Shown: piece after piece, positions 38,303 through 45,107 of the stretch
Layout: each line of letters opens with the position of its first letter
Position numbering within the stretch: position 1 is the first letter of the stretch
NCBI RefSeq assembly: GCF_900092025.1
Contig: NZ_FLTX01000005.1
Coordinates: 62,001-126,000 of the forward strand
Source: Xanthomonas bromi
GTDB lineage: Bacteria; Pseudomonadota; Gammaproteobacteria; Xanthomonadales; Xanthomonadaceae
Length of the DNA: 64,000 bases
Direction of reading: 5' to 3'
Notes under the pieces: model-generated
What the model was told of the DNA's origin: nothing
Databases searched by the model: none
What the model saw: the letters and a program-made list of their open reading frames with translations, nothing else
Translations under genes and position numbers: made by a program

Positions 38303-38544
38303 CGGTCACGGTCACGGTGCTGTACTTCGCCAGCTTGCGCGAGGCCGCGGGCATTGCCGACGAGCGCGTGCAGACCGGCGCGCAGGATTTGCGCAGCCTG
38401 TATGCAGAGCTCGATGCGCGGCACGGCCTGCGCTGGACGCCCGCGCAGTTGCGCGTGGCCGTGGATGGTGCATTCGCGCGCTGGGAGGATGCGCTGCGCG
38501 ATGGCAGCGAAGTGGTGTTTATTCCGCCGGTGTCGGGAGGTTGA
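38299..38544 (+). CDS. moaD: Molybdopterin synthase small subunit (sulfur carrier)
   Basis: An 81-residue ubiquitin-like protein ending in the double glycine (PPVSGG) that is adenylated and thiocarboxylated. It starts [18 protein letters not shown], and its ATG overlaps the moaC stop (ATGA). Works with MoaE. Confidence 0.95.
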   Translation: MTVTVTVLYFASLREAAGIADERVQTGAQDLRSLYAELDARHGLRWTPAQLRVAVDGAFARWEDALRDGSEVVFIPPVSGG

Positions 38545-38546
38545 GC

Positions 38547-38990
38547 ATGAGCGAGCAGGTTGCAGCGGTCTTTGCGCTTTCCGACGTGCCGCTACCGGTC
38601 GATCAGTTACGCGCCGGTGCGGAACATCCGCAGGCCGGTGCGTTCGCCAGTTTCGAAGGCTGGGTGCGTAATCACAACGAAGGTCGCGGCGTGGCTGGAT
38701 TGCGCTACGAAGCCTACGCCGCGCTCGCGCACGCTGAAGGGCAGCGCGTTCTCGACGAAGCAATGCAACGATTCGCCATCGTGCACGCGCATTGTGTGCA
38801 CCGCGTGGGCGAACTGCGCATCGGCGACATGGCGGTGTGGGTCGGCGTCAGTGCGGCGCATCGTGGCGCGGCCTTCGATGCATGCCGCTACATCATCGAT
38901 GAGGTCAAGGCGCGCGTGCCGATCTGGAAGTACGAACATTACCTGGAAGGCGATGCGGGCTGGCTGCATCCGGAGCCGCAAGCGCAGTAA
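38547..38990 (+). CDS. moaE: Molybdopterin synthase catalytic subunit
   Basis: A 147-residue MoaE that converts cPMP to molybdopterin with two MoaD thiocarboxylates. Motifs: GAFASFEGWVRNHNEGR, LRYEAYAALAHAEGQ, HRVGELRIGDMAVWVGVSAAHRGAAFDACRYIIDEVKARVPIWKYEHY with the catalytic Lys and Arg. It starts two bases after the moaD stop. Last gene of the operon. Confidence 0.96.
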   Translation: MSEQVAAVFALSDVPLPVDQLRAGAEHPQAGAFASFEGWVRNHNEGRGVAGLRYEAYAALAHAEGQRVLDEAMQRFAIVHAHCVHRVGELRIGDMAVWVGVSAAHRGAAFDACRYIIDEVKARVPIWKYEHYLEGDAGWLHPEPQAQ

Positions 38991-39036
38991 TGCGCGCTTG
39001 CGAATCAGGCGCTGCGGCGGACTTCTGAGAATGAGG

Positions 39037-39146
39037 GTGGTGTCCCCGCCGGCTGACCTCGGCGCCCGCATCAATCGATACCGTTGCTGCCTTCCAGCCC
39101 TGGCGGGATTTTCGATCTAGCGTCGCGAGGGACCGACGGGGCCACC
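39037..39146 (-). ncRNA. ffs: Signal recognition particle RNA (4.5S, small bacterial type)
   Basis: Read on the minus strand it contains the conserved apical core AGGGCTGGAAGGCAGCAACG (GGAA tetraloop and asymmetric loop) flanked by long arms. The ends pair: the 5' GTGGCCCCGTCGG and the 3' CCGGCGGGGACAC form the closing helix. This is the SRP RNA that works with Ffh in membrane protein targeting. Ends are estimated from the pairing. It lies next to the left boundary of the island, and before insertion it neighboured tRNA-Ser(GGA). Confidence 0.88.
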
Positions 39147-39213
39147 ATAAGACGTGGACCATTGGCATGGCCCTGCGATTTGCGGCATTGGTGTCATTGC
39201 GCAAATCATGAAA

Positions 39214-39231
39214 CTGGCGGAGAGAGGGGGA
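39214..39231 (+). repeat. Left attachment site of the island
   Basis: CTGGCGGAGAGAGGGGGA, identical to 57196-57213. It is a detached copy of the tRNA-Ser(GGA) 3' end and sits 68 bases from the SRP RNA gene. Confidence 0.9.
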
Positions 39232-39765
39232 GGTACTGATCCCGCTCGAACGTCCTGGCTCTCCTACAGCCACGCAAACCAGGAAGGTGTCCTGCTTTGT
39301 GGTCCGCCATTGTAGCGGGTCTGGCACGCTCACCGCTAGCCTCAAAGTGGACAGATGCTTTCTCTCTTTTGCACGAGTCCCTATTCAAAATCTAGGTAAC
39401 GTCGAGGGGCTAGGAGCCAAGGCACGGGACAGACCGTGCTGGAGAGTTCCTGCATCTATCGGGAGGGGCGGGCTTGCCGGACTTCTCGCTAGACCCTAAC
39501 TGACGCTCTCGCTCCTCGCTTACAAGCTGAAGCAGTTTTGCTAGAGCATCTATCTTAAGCAGCATTTCAGAGGGAAACTGACTGATTGTAGCCAACCCTC
39601 TGCCTCCGCTGGAAATCTAAAGCTTGACATTTGTCTGCGTCCGTTTCCATCTGCTAGATAAGGTCAGGGCGAGGGCTGCATGAGGCCGGCTCCACCTCAG
39701 CAGTGGGCGGATGTGAACTATGAGATGATGACCCCGAGTGGGACAACGGAAGTCATGTATTAGCT
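39232..39765. other. Left end of the island before the DUF4062 gene
   Basis: 534 bases. A consensus -35, TTGACA, near 39625 may serve the DUF4062 operon, but a well-spaced -10 is not clear. A 61-codon minus-strand frame with a good ribosome site lies at 39410-39595. I see no other feature. Confidence 0.45.
39410..39595 (-). CDS. Possible 61-residue helical protein with TTG start
   Basis: Reads MATISQFPSEMLLKIDALAK, then LLQLVSEERERQLG, then a Ser/Pro/Arg-rich tail. Translation would start at TTG 39595 with GGAGG seven bases upstream, an unusually good ribosome site for a random frame. The first 35 residues look amphipathic and helical. No family recognised; could be an antitoxin-like peptide or chance. 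Confidence 0.3.
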   Translation of the reverse strand: MATISQFPSEMLLKIDALAKLLQLVSEERERQLGSSEKSGKPAPPDRCRNSPARSVPCLGS

Positions 39766-40419
39766 ATGTCAAAGTCCAGCAAAAAGGCAACGGGCACGCA
39801 GCCGCCAACTATCATGATCAGCTCGACTGTATATGGGTTTGAGGAGCTGCTGGATCGCATTTATGCGCTCCTGACCGAATTTGGCTACAACGTATGGTGC
39901 TCACACATAGGCACTCTTCCTGTTTATTCCAGTTTAAATGCTTTTGAGAGCTGTTTAAAGGCGGTGGAGGATTGTGATCTTTTCTTCGCTCTAATTACGC
40001 CAAAATATGGATCTGGAGTTGTAAAAGGTGAAATCTCTATTACTCACCAAGAGATCATTAAGGCGATTGAGCTAAATAAGCCTCGTTGGTTGCTGGCTCA
40101 TGATCATGTGATATTTGCGCGCACAATTTTAGCCGGTCTTGGTCACAAAAACCCAAAAGAGCGCTCCGAGCTAAATTTTAAGGGATCCCAAGTTCTGGAC
40201 GACCTACGAGTGATAGACATGTATGAAGCCGCTATTCGTAATGAGATTGAATTTGTGGATCGCAAGGGGAACTGGGTTCAAAAGTTTGTAAGTGATTCCG
40301 ACGCGCTTCGATACGCAACCGCACAATTCTACAGATTTCAAGAAGTTGAGAGATTTCTCAAAGAGCAGCTTGGCGATTCAAGGCGTGTAATGGAGATTGT
40401 TAGTGGGGGGGTTACATGA
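39766..40419 (+). CDS. DUF4062 (TIR-like fold) protein
   Basis: A 217-residue protein. Residues about 14-95 match the DUF4062 pattern: TIMISSTVYGFEELLDRIYALL, then CLKAVEDCDLFFALITPKYGS, then SITHQEIIKAIELNKPRWLL. DUF4062 belongs to the TIR/STIR-like Rossmann superfamily and usually sits at the N-terminus of bacterial and eukaryotic NLR-like proteins; here it is on its own with a helical C-terminal part. No catalytic Glu of NADase TIRs can be assigned with confidence. Its stop overlaps the next ATG by four bases, so it is made together with the AlbA_2/ATPase protein. Base composition is AT-richer than the core. Likely a sensor or effector of a two-gene defence or signalling module (inference). 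Confidence 0.8.
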   Translation: MSKSSKKATGTQPPTIMISSTVYGFEELLDRIYALLTEFGYNVWCSHIGTLPVYSSLNAFESCLKAVEDCDLFFALITPKYGSGVVKGEISITHQEIIKAIELNKPRWLLAHDHVIFARTILAGLGHKNPKERSELNFKGSQVLDDLRVIDMYEAAIRNEIEFVDRKGNWVQKFVSDSDALRYATAQFYRFQEVERFLKEQLGDSRRVMEIVSGGVT

Positions 40420-41801
40420 TCACCGCGACAGTCCAATCTCAAATCATGAAAGGGAAACAGAGTGGCGTAGATTTTATTGAAGACCCGATGGAGATTGATG
40501 AAATCTCTGCCACGGTATGCGGTTTTTTAAATGCGCGCGGTGGGGTTATTTTTGTTGGTGCAAACCAGGCTGGTGAAATTGTTGGAGTTGGAGAAGATCC
40601 TGAAAGCGTGCGTCGTCGATTGGAGTCGCAGCTAAAAGAAATGATTGCTCCAACAGCACTTTTTACACTTAGCGTTGATGTTCATCATGATCTTTCGATA
40701 ATTTCGATCGAGGTTCCTCAAGGTCGAGATGTTCCTTACGTAGTCGAGGGGCGTGTGTTTCTTCGATACGGTAAAGCCACGGTCGTGGCCGATCCCGCAA
40801 GGCTTCGAAAGTTGGTTCAGGTGCGGTCTATTGAAGCTGAGCGCTGGGAACGCCGTCCTTCTATGGGCTTAGGTGAAGAGGACCTCGATAATTCTGAGAT
40901 TGGATCCACAGTAGAGGATTCTGAAGAGACGAGCCGTTTTGCCTATGAGAAACCGAATGATATTTATTCAGTTTTGCAGCAGCTAGGCTTAACGATACGG
41001 GGTAGTCTAACTAACGCATGCGATGTTCTTTATTCTCGACGTCCGCCCGTCCGGCATCCTCAGTGCAGAGTGCGGGTTATACAATTTGAGTCTGATAAAA
41101 TTGGCGTAAGGTATAGTAGCGACCAATGGCTTGAAGGGCCTTTGGTGAAAATATATATGGAAATGATGGATCTGGTTGGTGCGCAAGTCCGCGTTCAAGC
41201 TTTTTTTGCACGAGGCGAGCATGTCCGTAAGGATATTGCCAATTATTCCATTGAAGCTCTGCGTGAAGGGATAGTCAATGCACTAGCTCACCGAGACTAC
41301 TCTTCGTTTTCTGGTGGGTTATCGGTGTCTATTTATCCCAGTCGAATTGAGGTTTGGAATTCGGGCCGCTTACCGCGAGGGATCAAGGTTGGTGACCTTG
41401 GAAAGCTTCATCCATCTATTCCTATAAATCCTGATATTGCTCACGTTCTATACTTGAGACGTCTGATGGAGCGCGTCGGGCGAGGAACGCAGAAGATCAT
41501 AGCTGCTTGTGAAGAATTAGGCGCCAAGCCTCCCAAATGGCAGGATAGTCCTTCGGGCGTGACTCTCACTCTTTATTCGGCACTAGATGCCGAGGCTGCG
41601 GAGCTAAGTCCCCGGCAGGCCTTGGTCATGGAGAAATTGCGTCCAGGCGACACACTTCGCCTCGCGGACTACATCGCGGACTACGAGGTCTCCGAGCGAC
41701 AAGCTCGACGCGATCTCAAGAGCTTGGAAGAAGCTGGCTTCCTCAAGCGATCAGGTCGTGCCCGTGCGACAATTTACCAGCGAACCGGTAGAACGATCTG
41801 A
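40416..41801 (+). CDS. AlbA_2 (Schlafen-type) DNA-binding / HATPase_c_4 / winged-helix protein
   Basis: A 461-residue protein of the family often mislabelled RecG-like. Residues about 15-125 are an AlbA_2 domain (VDFIEDPMEIDEISATVCGFLNARGG, VIFVGANQAGEIVGVGED, FLRYGKATVVA). Residues about 275-390 are a GHKL-type ATPase (REGIVNALAHRDYSSFSGG with the N-box asparagine near 288, RIEVWNSGRLPRG, LMERVGRGTQKI). Residues about 405-455 form a winged helix (LADYIADYEVSERQARRDLKSLEEAGFL). Such proteins are putative nucleic-acid-responsive regulators. It is translationally coupled to the DUF4062 gene and is followed by two iteron blocks that could be its binding sites. Confidence 0.85.
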   Translation: MITATVQSQIMKGKQSGVDFIEDPMEIDEISATVCGFLNARGGVIFVGANQAGEIVGVGEDPESVRRRLESQLKEMIAPTALFTLSVDVHHDLSIISIEVPQGRDVPYVVEGRVFLRYGKATVVADPARLRKLVQVRSIEAERWERRPSMGLGEEDLDNSEIGSTVEDSEETSRFAYEKPNDIYSVLQQLGLTIRGSLTNACDVLYSRRPPVRHPQCRVRVIQFESDKIGVRYSSDQWLEGPLVKIYMEMMDLVGAQVRVQAFFARGEHVRKDIANYSIEALREGIVNALAHRDYSSFSGGLSVSIYPSRIEVWNSGRLPRGIKVGDLGKLHPSIPINPDIAHVLYLRRLMERVGRGTQKIIAACEELGAKPPKWQDSPSGVTLTLYSALDAEAAELSPRQALVMEKLRPGDTLRLADYIADYEVSERQARRDLKSLEEAGFLKRSGRARATIYQRTGRTI

Positions 41802-41832
41802 GTATCCGGCCAAATCCGGCCAAATCCGGCCA
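41800..41832 (+). repeat. Iteron block A: 33-bp direct repeat of ATCCGGCCAA units
   Basis: Starts GAGTATCCGGCCAAATCCGG (41800-41819) and continues to 41832. It contains three ATCCGGCCAA-type units with a strict 10-bp period, one helical turn each. It is identical over 33 bases to block B and begins at the stop codon of the AlbA_2 gene (41799-41801). An inverted partial copy, TTTGGCCGATT, follows at 41838-41848. Confidence 0.92.
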
Positions 41833-41930
41833 CGTATTTGGCCGATTCGGTGTCAGTATGGCGCCCGTGTCATCCAAGTAAGTTTTTGATTTTGAAAGGT
41901 TACCCATCTTGACCTGTTGTGTTCTCTGTC

Positions 41931-41963
41931 GAGTATCCGGCCAAATCCGGCCAAATCCGGCCA
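41931..41963 (+). repeat. Iteron block B: second 33-bp direct repeat
   Basis: Identical to block A over all 33 bases, 131 bp downstream (start to start). Again three 10-bp units. The 98 bases between the blocks are AT-rich and contain GTTTTTGATTTTGAAAGG. Confidence 0.92.
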
Positions 41964-42065
41964 GGTTTCGCAGCTGCATATAAGTGTTTAGGAGCGACAG
42001 CTTGCTTCCTCTTTCGATTGGGCCGGCTGGACTGACATCCTTAATTCCATCGTTGAGACGTCTTG

Positions 42066-42446
42066 TTAGCTAGTCAGCTGCAGCCACAACACCAGCATGA
42101 CCATGGGGAGCCCGCTGAGCACCGAGCTGACCCAGAAAGCCCCCATGACAGTCAGCGGCGTCATGACCCACCACTGACCCCAAGAGAAGCCTTGGTCGCG
42201 CTGCCGAGCCGCGTAGGCCTCCTGCGGATACAACCGTTCCGCCTTTCGCAGTCCCCGCCAAGCCATCAACGGCCCGACGATGAAGCCGAACGGGCCCAGG
42301 AAGAGCAAGCTGAGCGAGAACCACCGGAAGAAGCGCGTGTGCGGCGTCAGGACTTTCTTGGGAGCGGCGCACAATGCGCCGTCCCCACCAAGCCCACCCA
42401 CGGTGTCAGCGGACGTTCCTGCCATCGAATCGGGTCGGGTCTTCAT
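42066..42446 (-). CDS. Small two-TM membrane protein
   Basis: A 126-residue protein starting at ATG 42446, which overlaps the stop of the upstream lipoprotein gene (ATGA). Residues 1-35 are polar; two hydrophobic segments at about 41-63 (RWFSLSLLFLGPFGFIVGPLM) and 92-121 (WVMTPLTVMGAFWVSSVLSG). The loop between them is basic and therefore probably cytoplasmic. No family recognised. Third gene of a minus-strand trio of envelope proteins. Confidence 0.65.
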   Translation of the reverse strand: MKTRPDSMAGTSADTVGGLGGDGALCAAPKKVLTPHTRFFRWFSLSLLFLGPFGFIVGPLMAWRGLRKAERLYPQEAYAARQRDQGFSWGQWWVMTPLTVMGAFWVSSVLSGLPMVMLVLWLQLTS

Positions 42447-42757
42447 TTGGCATAGGCCCTCCACGTGCCGTCGGCCTTCGCATAGCGAAGATTTTTACTG
42501 ACCGGGATGGGCACCTGCCGGCCCTCGATGTTGAGCACGGCCTGGCCGCGCGTGTCGCAGCGGTAGCCGTCTACGCTTTCCGCTTCCACGCAGCCGGTGA
42601 GTTCGAAGTTTTGGACGTTGGTGACTTGGCCCGCACCGCTTTCTTTCAGCAGTCGGACAAAGGCTTCCTTGGCGTTGTCAGACGAAGGCTTGCCGCCGCA
42701 GGCGGTCAGGCCCAGGGCCATGGTCATCGCGACCAGGCCGATCGTTGCGTGTTTCAT
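42443..42757 (-). CDS. Small lipoprotein
   Basis: A 104-residue protein with a clear lipoprotein signal: MKHATIGLVAMTMALGLTAC with cysteine 20, then GGKPSSDNAK. The mature part has a cysteine pair (GCVEAESVDGYRCDT) and ends WRAYAK. The style resembles short lipoproteins carried by conjugative and mobilizable elements. Coupled to the two-TM protein downstream. Confidence 0.75.
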   Translation of the reverse strand: MKHATIGLVAMTMALGLTACGGKPSSDNAKEAFVRLLKESGAGQVTNVQNFELTGCVEAESVDGYRCDTRGQAVLNIEGRQVPIPVSKNLRYAKADGTWRAYAK

Positions 42758-42802
42758 GTCTGTCCTTTGAGAGCGAGAGGGAGTGGGGAGGAGGAGGCGG
42801 AG

Positions 42803-43555
42803 TTACTTGTCGCGGTTCCCGTCGGGCTTGAAGCCAGCGATCCAGAGCCTGGTGTCCTTGAAGGGCGTCAGGAGGCCGGAGGGTCCCGGATGCAGGTCCG
42901 CGGTCTGGAGCAATCCCGAGACCCAGGCGACGCGCAGGGCGACATCGACGGCGCGGTCAGCCACGCCGGGCCGGCTCACATTGACCACGAACGGTTGGCT
43001 CGGCGGGTTGGGGCCCGTGGATCGCTGGGCGCCCGTATTGGGCTTGCTGGGTGCCACCCGGATGCCGCTAAGCGTATCCCGGCCTTTCCACAGCGCCGCA
43101 GTGTTGAGCTCGGCCGTCTCGCCCAGGTCGTCGGTCTCCACTACAGCGGCATCGAAGCAGGTGCGGAAGGTCTCGGTGGTCGAAGCTGCGGGGCTGGTCC
43201 AGATGCGCGCTTCCACAGTCCAGCAGGGCAGGGAGGCGCCCCATTCCTGAAACGTGAGCGCCACCCGGGGCCACTCAAGCTTCCCGAGCTGGGCCTGCTG
43301 GTGGTTGTCGCCCTTGAAGAGCCCGGGCAGCTTCCCGGCGCCGCCGAGAGGCACGTAGATCGAGCCAGTCCCTTGATTGCCAGGCTTGCCCCTGGCGTTC
43401 GGCTGGATGCCGACCATCTGCTTGCCCGAATCGGCGAGGCTCTTTCCAAGCTGGCGGAAGAAGCCGGGCTTTTGGGGCTGAGTGTCCTGGGCCTGGGCAA
43501 CGCCGGCCACGGTCAATGCGAGCAGGGCGGCGCCTGCAATCCTTGCGGTCTTCAT
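42803..43555 (-). CDS. Secreted hypothetical protein
   Basis: A 250-residue protein with a Sec signal peptide MKTARIAGAALLALTVAGVAQAQ (cleavage after AQA). The mature part includes a Gly-rich stretch (ARGKPGNQGTGSIYVPLGGAG) and two cysteines (LPCWTVEARIW and FRTCFDAAVVE). I do not recognise the family. It is divergently arranged with the XRE regulator gene and leads the lipoprotein and membrane-protein genes, so the regulator may control this trio. Confidence 0.7.
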   Translation of the reverse strand: MKTARIAGAALLALTVAGVAQAQDTQPQKPGFFRQLGKSLADSGKQMVGIQPNARGKPGNQGTGSIYVPLGGAGKLPGLFKGDNHQQAQLGKLEWPRVALTFQEWGASLPCWTVEARIWTSPAASTTETFRTCFDAAVVETDDLGETAELNTAALWKGRDTLSGIRVAPSKPNTGAQRSTGPNPPSQPFVVNVSRPGVADRAVDVALRVAWVSGLLQTADLHPGPSGLLTPFKDTRLWIAGFKPDGNRDK

Positions 43556-43605
43556 GAAATCCCCGTGTGTTGTTGGAGGGTGCTACATTTCATGAAGAGT
43601 CTGCC

Positions 43606-43983
43606 ATGCAGTGGAGGAGCAAGTCATGCTGTCCGGCCAACTTTTCAACATCCGTTCACGTGCCGAAGGCTTCTCCCCGAGCTCTCTTTGCTGCCCGCCT
43701 GAAACAGGCTCGGGAACTGCAAGGCATCCCAAGCCAGCGAGCGTTGGGGGTGCTGATGGGGCTCGATAAGAAGTTGGCCAGTAGCCGGGTCAATCGATAC
43801 GAGAACGAGACCAGTGGCATCGACTTGGATGGGCTGGGGAAGCTGGCCGACACGTTGGGTGTGCCAATGGCCTACTTGGTCGCCCAAGACAGCGATATGG
43901 CTGACGCAATACTGGCTTTGGGAGAAATGACGCCAGAAGACCGGAGAAAGGCCACAGCATGGCTAAAGAAGTTCAAGCGTTAG
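43606..43983 (+). CDS. XRE-family helix-turn-helix regulator
   Basis: About 125 residues. The HTH region is LFAARLKQARELQGIPSQRALGVLMGLDKKLASSRVNRYENETSGI followed by LDGLGKLADTLGVPMAYL, a Cro/CI-type repressor fold. The C-terminal tail is DRRKATAWLKKFKR. The start is unclear: ATG 43606 is used here, but GTG 43660 would give MPKASPRALFAARL, closer to the family. A 47-codon frame with a much stronger ribosome site starts at 43626 in another frame and overlaps this gene. A TTTCATGAA palindrome near 43588-43596 lies in the divergent promoter region and could be an operator. Confidence 0.75.
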   Translation: MQWRSKSCCPANFSTSVHVPKASPRALFAARLKQARELQGIPSQRALGVLMGLDKKLASSRVNRYENETSGIDLDGLGKLADTLGVPMAYLVAQDSDMADAILALGEMTPEDRRKATAWLKKFKR

Positions 43984-44026
43984 CTATTGTCAGAGCGGCC
44001 GTGCTTCGTCTGACCAGGGATCGTTT

Positions 44027-45070
44027 ATGTTTATTTATGTCGATGAGTCAGGCAGTTTTGTTCCCTCGAGCAGTTCTGGGAGCTGGTCTGTAGTCGCTGC
44101 CTACGTGGTGCCTGAGATAAGCCGAAAGCAGGTCGAGGGTGCACTTAAGGCACTCAAACGGCGTCTTGGCTGCGGCTATCGTGACGAAGTCAAGCTGAAG
44201 GATGTGCCGGAATCGGAATTTAAAGTTTTCTTGGCTCAGCTTCGCGAGTTCGAATCGGTCCTCTTCGTTTCAGGAATTGATCTAGGGCACGAGGACACCG
44301 AGAGTATCGTTCGCCATCAGGCAGACCAAGTCCAGCGTGTCCGCGTAAATAGGCCCAAGATGCTCTATGAAGAGGGAAGGGCCTTGATAGATGATTTGTC
44401 CGGACGGCTTGAGCGGCTTTCCCCTCAGCTGTATGCGCAGTTAGTTGTACAGGTTGATCTAATTGATCAGGTCTTTCGAGCATCCACGCTTTACTATGCT
44501 CAAAGATTGCCGGCCACTTTGGGAAGTTTTAGGTGGCGAATAGATGAGAAGAACTCGGCGCGGCCCCTTTTTGAGCAGACGCTGTCTCACATGGCCTCGC
44601 CGCTCATTCAAGCTAAATCTTTGGAGGCTCCTGGCATCTTCGTTGAAGAGTTTGACTATTCTTACTTCGAAAAGAATTTCCGCTACGCCACCGCGGACGT
44701 GCCAAGCTACGTTCAAGAAGCTGCTGGGCGACCTATTGAGTCAGCGGTAAATCTGGGGGCCGTGTTCCGCGATTCGAAGTTCGTCCGATCACATGACTTT
44801 CCTGGTGTCCAAGTAGCTGACCTCTTGGCGTCAGCGTGGCGACGTGCATTGAGGGGAGGGTTTGATGCAAATGATGAGATGGCTTCGCTTCTTGGAAGCC
44901 TAACGGTTCAGCGCCAAAAGTCTGATCCGTCTATTCACCTCATCTCGTTGTCGCACGACCAAATCGAAACCGGGACAGCCTACCTTGCAGCATCAATCGC
45001 TCGACGTAGCGCAAGATCAATGCTCCTGCCTCGCTCAGCGCTTAGAAGACACACAAGACGCTATTTATGA
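44027..45070 (+). CDS. DUF3800 protein, probable RNase H-fold nuclease-like
   Basis: A 347-residue protein. It begins MFIYVDESGSF, the DUF3800 signature (YxDESG), and has the matching late motif GVQVADLLASAWRRAL near residue 265 (aspartate in ADLL). DUF3800 proteins are frequent in phage- and island-borne loci and are predicted to have an RNase H-like fold with two to three acidic residues. No biochemistry is assumed. ATG 44027 has AGGGA upstream. It follows the XRE gene by 43 bases on the same strand, so the two form a unit. Confidence 0.8.
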   Translation: MFIYVDESGSFVPSSSSGSWSVVAAYVVPEISRKQVEGALKALKRRLGCGYRDEVKLKDVPESEFKVFLAQLREFESVLFVSGIDLGHEDTESIVRHQADQVQRVRVNRPKMLYEEGRALIDDLSGRLERLSPQLYAQLVVQVDLIDQVFRASTLYYAQRLPATLGSFRWRIDEKNSARPLFEQTLSHMASPLIQAKSLEAPGIFVEEFDYSYFEKNFRYATADVPSYVQEAAGRPIESAVNLGAVFRDSKFVRSHDFPGVQVADLLASAWRRALRGGFDANDEMASLLGSLTVQRQKSDPSIHLISLSHDQIETGTAYLAASIARRSARSMLLPRSALRRHTRRYL

Positions 45071-45107
45071 CATATCTAAGCTAGAAACGAATTTGAAGCC
45101 GGACATG

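Noticed and set aside
41800-41963. CRISPR array
   Set aside because: Only two 33-bp blocks made of 10-bp subrepeats, no spacers of similar length, no cas genes. Iterons explain it better.
41743-41979. Minus-strand frame with repeated LAGFGRI peptide
   Set aside because: The peptide repeat is just the translation of the ATCCGGCCAA iterons; no ribosome site or domain supports it.
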